A DNA stretch of 64,000 nt, taken from positions 1 through 64,000 of the forward strand of contig JANSXV010000008.1 in NCBI GenBank assembly GCA_024742735.1, in the 5' to 3' direction. The notes under the pieces are model-generated. The model was not told the origin of the DNA. It ran no database searches and saw only the letters and a program-made list of their open reading frames with translations. Source of the DNA: Alphaproteobacteria bacterium. GTDB taxonomy: Bacteria; Pseudomonadota; Alphaproteobacteria; Caulobacterales; Maricaulaceae. This document shows, piece by piece, positions 60,084 through 64,000 of the stretch; position 1 is the stretch's first letter, and every line of letters begins with the position of its first letter. The position numbers and the translations under genes were made by a program.

Positions 60084-60668
60084 ATGACCCGGACGCGATT
60101 CACCCTGGCCGCGCTCGTCGCGGCGCCCGTCCTGACGGCCTGCGCGAGCGGCTCTCTGGGCGATGTGTTTTCCCAAGGCACCGCCGAAGACGCCATCGGC
60201 CTGCCGCGCGCTGAGCCTGGCGCGGTCGTGATTGATGACGGCGACACCACAGTGGCGACTCCCTATGGCGGCGCCGGAGAGGACCTGACCTGTGGCGCGG
60301 CGGCCCGCGATATCGCCCGCCTCACCGCCGTGCTCGGCCCGGACGCCCAGCCTCCGCGTGAAGAGCCGGCCGCGGACGCGGATGACGACGATGTGACCGA
60401 ATTCGCCAGCGATATCGTTGAAGGCGCTCCCGACGCCGCCGGTGACGCGGCGCGCTCGGCCATCGTCGGACTGAACCCGGCTCGCCCCATCGTGCGTTTC
60501 CTGGGCCAGGCCAGCGAGATCGAAGCCGCGGCACAGCGCGAACGCGAGCTCGCCCTGAAGCGCCGGGCGTGGCTGCGCGGGGCGTTCGATGCGCTGGAGT
60601 GCGACCACGCCGTGCTGACCGGAGCGCTGGGCGCCTACAACCTGCTGGCCGAGCCTGAAGCGGGCTAG
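60084..60668 (+). CDS. Unknown lipoprotein-like protein
   Basis: This 194-residue protein has a signal region and lipobox ([16 protein letters not shown]). The mature part is acidic ([10 protein letters not shown]) and helical at the C-terminus ([27 protein letters not shown]). It is convergent with tgt, overlapping it by 4 bases. No family recognised. Confidence 0.7.
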   Translation: MTRTRFTLAALVAAPVLTACASGSLGDVFSQGTAEDAIGLPRAEPGAVVIDDGDTTVATPYGGAGEDLTCGAAARDIARLTAVLGPDAQPPREEPAADADDDDVTEFASDIVEGAPDAAGDAARSAIVGLNPARPIVRFLGQASEIEAAAQRERELALKRRAWLRGAFDALECDHAVLTGALGAYNLLAEPEAG

Positions 60669-61798
60669 TTTCCGTCCGGGGCCGCGCCGCTGGCCCAGCG
60701 GTCATTGAAATCCTTGCGGAACGCGTCGAAGCGGCCTTCGGTGATGGCGATGCGCATGCGCGCCATAAGGTCCTCATAATAGGCCACGTTGTGCCAGGAC
60801 AGCAGCATGGCGGCGAGATATTCGCCAGCCCGCACCAGATGGTGAATGTAGGCGCGCGAGTAGTCCCGGCTCGCCGGACAATCGAGATCGGGATTGAGCG
60901 GCGCGGTATCCTCGGCGAAGCGGGCGTTCTTCAGATTGAACGGGCCATAGTCCGACCAGGCCTGGCCGTGGCGGCCGGAACGCGTCGGCATGACGCAATC
61001 GAACATGTCGACGCCGCGCGCTACCGACTCCACTAGATCGATGGGCTTGCCCACGCCCATGAGATATCGCGGGCGCTCTGAGGGTAGATGGGGCGTGGTG
61101 ACGTCGAGGACCTGGCACATGGTCTCGAACCCCTCCCCGACCGCCAGACCGCCGATGGCGTAGCCATCATAACCTTCTGCGATGAGGGCCTGCGCGCTTT
61201 CCCGGCGCAGGTCCTCGTAGACCGAGCCCTGGACGATCGCGAACAGGTTCTGGCCCGAGCGCTCGCCGAAGGCGGCCTTGGACCTCGCGCCCCAGCGCAC
61301 CGAGAGCTGCATGGAGCTGGCCGCCTCGTCGCGGGTGCACGGGAAGTTGGTGCATTCATCCAGCTGCATGGAAATGTCCGCGCCCAGCAGGTCCGCCTGG
61401 ATCTCGATGGAACGTTCCGGGGTGAGCATGTGGCGCGACCCGTCCAGATGGCTTTTGAACGCCACACCTTCCTCGCTCATTTCGCGAAGGGACGACAGCG
61501 ACCAGACCTGGAAACCGCCTGAGTCCGTCAAGATCGGGCCGTCCCAGCCCATGAAACGATGGAGCCCGCCCAGAGTCTTCACCCGCTCCGCGCCGGGGCG
61601 CAGCATGAGGTGGTAGGTGTTGCCCAGGATGATGTCGGCGCCAGCCGCCCTCACCTGATCGGTATAGAGCGCCTTCACCGTGGCCGCTGTGCCCACCGGC
61701 ATGAAGGCGGGCGTGCGGATCTCGCCGCGCGCAGTTTTCAACACGCCGGTGCGCGCTGACCCGTCGACGGCGGCGATCTCAAAGGGGAAACTGGTCAT
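60665..61798 (-). CDS. tgt: Queuine tRNA-ribosyltransferase, with an altered zinc site
   Basis: Tgt exchanges G34 for preQ1 in tRNAs with GUN anticodons. This 377-residue protein has [20 protein letters not shown] with the catalytic-side Asp, [29 protein letters not shown] and the C-terminal helix [20 protein letters not shown]. The zinc site normally has three Cys in a CxCxxC stretch before this helix. Here it reads LDCPAS, so only one of the three is present; the fourth ligand (His in SWHNVAYY) remains. ATG 61798 gives the normal MTSFPFEI start. Confidence 0.93.
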   Translation of the reverse strand: MTSFPFEIAAVDGSARTGVLKTARGEIRTPAFMPVGTAATVKALYTDQVRAAGADIILGNTYHLMLRPGAERVKTLGGLHRFMGWDGPILTDSGGFQVWSLSSLREMSEEGVAFKSHLDGSRHMLTPERSIEIQADLLGADISMQLDECTNFPCTRDEAASSMQLSVRWGARSKAAFGERSGQNLFAIVQGSVYEDLRRESAQALIAEGYDGYAIGGLAVGEGFETMCQVLDVTTPHLPSERPRYLMGVGKPIDLVESVARGVDMFDCVMPTRSGRHGQAWSDYGPFNLKNARFAEDTAPLNPDLDCPASRDYSRAYIHHLVRAGEYLAAMLLSWHNVAYYEDLMARMRIAITEGRFDAFRKDFNDRWASGAAPDGN

Positions 61799-61835
61799 CG
61801 AGCCTTCAGGCGTGCAGCGGCGGACGGACGAACGA

Positions 61836-63383
61836 ATGAGCTGGAAAGACGAAATCGAGCACTTGCGCAAGCGTCAGGCGCTGGCCAGGGGCATGGGCGG
61901 GCCGGAAAAGCTGAAGCGCCAGAAGGACGCCGGCCGGCTGAACGTGCGCGAACGCATTGATCTTCTGCTGGATCCGGGAAGCTTCACGGAGGTGGGCTCC
62001 ATCACCGGAACACCGCAGCATGACGAGGCTGGCGCACTGACCGGTTTCATGCCGGCCAACTGCATTTTCGGGCGCGGCTCGATCCGGGGCCGCCGGGTCG
62101 CGGTGGTCGCTGATGATTTCACGGTGCGCGGGGGCGCGGCGGATGCGGCGATCATCGAAAAGCAGATCGAGGCCGAGAAGATGGCCGGCGAGCTGGGACT
62201 GCCGCTCATCCGCCTGATCGAGGGGACGGGCGGCGGCGGGTCTGTCAAATCCATCCTCGACATGGGCGCGAGCTATGTGCCGTTCAATCCGGGCTGGGAC
62301 CAGGTGGTCGCCAATCTGGAGCGGGTGCCCGTGGTGTCTCTGGCGCTTGGTCCCGTGGCGGGACTGGGCGCGGCCCGGGCCGTGTCGAGCCATTATTGCG
62401 TCATGGTGAAAGGCCTGTCCCAGATGTTCATCGCCGGACCGCCCGTGGTGGCCGGGATCGGCGAAGAGGTCACCAAGGAGGAGCTCGGCGGGGCGGACCT
62501 GCAGCTCGCCGCCGGCGCGGCCGACGACGCCTATAACAGCGAAGCCGACGCCATGGAGGCGGCGCGCTGGTTCCTGTCCTACCTGCCTGACCGCGCCGGC
62601 GAAGCGGCAGACCGCGGTCCGGTCACCGACGACCCCGGGCGCACGGACGCGTCGCTCCGCGACATCGTGCCGAGAGACAAGCGCTATGGCTATGACATGC
62701 GCGCCATCCTCGCCTCCACGCTCGACAAAGGGTCGCTGTTTGAAATGGGCCGGGCCTTCGGCGCGTCGGTGATCACCGCGCTCGCCCGAATCGACGGCTG
62801 GCCGGTGGCGGTGCTGGCGAGCAATCCGAACGTCTATGGCGGTGGCTGGACCGCGGAAGCCGCCCAGAAGATCACACGCTTCGTCGATCTGGCCGAGACC
62901 TTCAGGCTTCCGGTGGTTCACTTCGTGGACGTGCCCGGCTTCGTGATCGGGACGCGAGCCGAGCGCGCCGGCACCATCCGCCATGGCGCCAGGGCGCTCA
63001 GCGCGATCTATCAGGCCAGCGTGCCCTGGTGCACGATCCTCGTGCGCAAGGCGTTCGGCGTGGCGGGCGCAGCGATGATGGACCATACCCGCTTCCGCTA
63101 TCGCTACGCCTGGCCCAGCGGGGACTGGGGCTCGCTGCCGCTGGAAGGCGGGGTGGAGGCCGCGTTCAAGGCCGCTCTGGCGCAGAGCGATGATCCCGAA
63201 GCGATGAAGGCCGAGCTGTCAAAAGCCATGCGCGATCTGGCCTCACCCTTCAAGACCGCCGAGCGCTACTGGATCGAGGAGCTGATCGATCCGGCCGACA
63301 CCAGGCCTTTACTGAGCGAGTTTGCGAACCTGACGGCCAAGCTGCGGACGGACCAGCCGCCCCAGACCCGGTACCGGCCTTGA
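61836..63383 (+). CDS. Acyl-CoA carboxylase, carboxyltransferase (beta) subunit
   Basis: This 515-residue protein of the propionyl/methylcrotonyl-CoA carboxylase beta family transfers CO2 from biotin to acyl-CoA. Landmarks: the N-terminal [24 protein letters not shown], the acyl-CoA oxyanion segment [14 protein letters not shown], and the C-terminal half with [14 protein letters not shown] and [17 protein letters not shown]. The biotin-carrying alpha subunit is not in the window. The start overlaps nothing; it is divergent from tgt. Confidence 0.9.
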   Translation: MSWKDEIEHLRKRQALARGMGGPEKLKRQKDAGRLNVRERIDLLLDPGSFTEVGSITGTPQHDEAGALTGFMPANCIFGRGSIRGRRVAVVADDFTVRGGAADAAIIEKQIEAEKMAGELGLPLIRLIEGTGGGGSVKSILDMGASYVPFNPGWDQVVANLERVPVVSLALGPVAGLGAARAVSSHYCVMVKGLSQMFIAGPPVVAGIGEEVTKEELGGADLQLAAGAADDAYNSEADAMEAARWFLSYLPDRAGEAADRGPVTDDPGRTDASLRDIVPRDKRYGYDMRAILASTLDKGSLFEMGRAFGASVITALARIDGWPVAVLASNPNVYGGGWTAEAAQKITRFVDLAETFRLPVVHFVDVPGFVIGTRAERAGTIRHGARALSAIYQASVPWCTILVRKAFGVAGAAMMDHTRFRYRYAWPSGDWGSLPLEGGVEAAFKAALAQSDDPEAMKAELSKAMRDLASPFKTAERYWIEELIDPADTRPLLSEFANLTAKLRTDQPPQTRYRP

Positions 63384-63499
63384 CCCTCTCATTGATTCCC
63401 TGGCTCTGCGCTTCGTTTGGCAGGGCGCTCAGTGAGGCTTCGCCTGATCCAGCCAGCCCTACCGGCCGTAGACTCCCATGAACCCCAAGGGAGGACACG

Positions 63500-63667
63500 A
63501 TGAACAAGGACGATCTGGAATATCTGCGCGACGTGCTCGTCAACGACCACCAGGCCCTCACTGAAGAGCCGGTCGGCGCTGAGGAAATCGACGCCGCCTG
63601 CGCCACCTTCACCCTCCAGGCCGAGGTGGAAACGCTGGCCGCCCGCGAAGCCGCTTCCAGCCTCTAG
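63500..63667 (+). CDS. Small acidic ORF of 55 residues
   Basis: ATG 63500 follows a good Shine-Dalgarno (gggagg, 7 bases upstream). The protein, [20 protein letters not shown] then [18 protein letters not shown], is acidic and helical and could form a small coiled coil. It ends convergently with queA, overlapping by 4 bases. The strong RBS and helical pattern argue it is real; no family recognised. Confidence 0.55.
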   Translation: MNKDDLEYLRDVLVNDHQALTEEPVGAEEIDAACATFTLQAEVETLAAREAASSL

Positions 63668-64000
63668 TCCTTGCGCCAGAGAAGGCTGGAATCTCCGTAG
63701 GAAAAGAAGCGGTAGCGCTCACGAATCGCGTGGGCGTAGGCCGCGTGCATGTCCTCGAAACCGGCGAGCGCGCAGACCAGCATGAACAGGGTCGATTTGG
63801 GCAGGTGAAAGTTCGTCATCAGCGCGTCGACGGTTCTGAACCGGTAGCCCGGCGTGATGAAGATGTCGGTCTCGCGCGCCTCGGCCCTGATCATCCCGTC
63901 CGGCTCGGCGGCGCTCTCCAGCGTGCGCAGAGAGGTCGTGCCGACGGCGATGATGCGCCCGCCCGCCTGGCGGGCCGCGTTGATCTGATCGGCGGTGTCC
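63664..64000 (-). CDS. queA: S-adenosylmethionine:tRNA ribosyltransferase-isomerase, C-terminal part
   Basis: QueA adds the cyclopentene-forming ribose moiety to preQ1 in tRNA, following Tgt in queuosine synthesis. The visible C-terminus reads [19 protein letters not shown], then [36 protein letters not shown], diagnostic of QueA. The 5' part lies beyond 64000. With tgt 2 kb away it forms the queuosine pathway neighbourhood. Confidence 0.94.
   Translation of the reverse strand, partial: DTADQINAARQAGGRIIAVGTTSLRTLESAAEPDGMIRAEARETDIFITPGYRFRTVDALMTNFHLPKSTLFMLVCALAGFEDMHAAYAHAIRERYRFFSYGDSSLLWRKD

Noticed and set aside
1-64000. CRISPR arrays, transposase genes, rRNA genes, retrons or recognised toxin-antitoxin pairs
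   Set aside because: Looked for and not seen; the only mobile signatures are the two integrase-bearing regions.

Overview
The window is a GC-rich alphaproteobacterial chromosome segment. It most resembles a stalked or marine Caulobacterales/Maricaulales-type bacterium. This is inferred from content, not from any database search. The pointers are a CtrA-type box (TTAA-N7-TTAA), two DUF2336 proteins, an UrcA-family protein, an OmpA with a long polyproline linker, and a tRNA-His with the alphaproteobacterial G1:U72/A73 acceptor and no encoded G-1. Nearly all of it is ordinary housekeeping and catabolic sequence, broken by two tRNA-targeted integrations.

Region 1 (1-9900) is the most interesting. 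The usual tRNA-Tyr / tRNA-Gly / tuf cluster is split by a 9.1 kb element bounded by perfect 15-bp repeats (676-690 and 9801-9815). The right-hand copy covers the 3' end and CCA of tRNA-Tyr. The element encodes a tyrosine integrase, an AlpA-like regulator, a zinc-finger/toprim protein, a DUF3631 P-loop ATPase, an HK97-type prohead protease, a major capsid protein, a P27-type small terminase and a divergent winged-helix regulator. It has no portal, large terminase, connector, tail or lysis gene. This is the layout of a capsid-encoding phage satellite (similar in idea to capsid-forming PICIs) rather than a self-sufficient prophage. Its non-coding parts hold four tandem GC-rich hairpins between the capsid and terminase genes, a perfect 10-3-10 palindrome near the regulator, and a duplicated piece of the ATPase gene carrying a TGTTAC repeat.

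Region 2 (10-24 kb) carries rlmB, a DUF3833 lipoprotein, a GIN-domain protein, an AidB-like acyl-CoA dehydrogenase, a lower-GC GNAT/membrane-protein pair, DUF819, RidA and an exported M20 amidohydrolase, metG, an ECF sigma/anti-sigma pair, a PfkB kinase, tRNA-Thr, a small DUF1328 protein and a methyltransferase. Region 3 (24-41 kb) carries an RND efflux pair, an outer-membrane protein, a class II aldolase-like protein, egtB, two DUF2336 proteins around nadK and a response-regulator/Hpt pair, a lytic transglycosylase, thiO, a CtrA-boxed gene of unknown function, a D-threonine-aldolase-like enzyme and tRNA-His.

Region 4 (41-57.6 kb) carries an M48 protease, AsmA, gamma-glutamyltransferase, a five-gene arginine-succinyltransferase operon (astA, astD, astB with an M20 hydrolase and a PLP C-S lyase), OmpA, a CoA transferase, recQ and UrcA. 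Region 5 (57.6-59.9 kb) is a decayed prophage end: a truncated Rad52-type annealing protein fused in frame to an unrelated membrane-type N-terminus, two small phage genes and an integrase next to tRNA-Lys. Region 6 (60-64 kb) carries tgt and queA (queuosine), with an acyl-CoA carboxylase carboxyltransferase and a 55-residue ORF between them. This Tgt lacks two of the three usual zinc cysteines.
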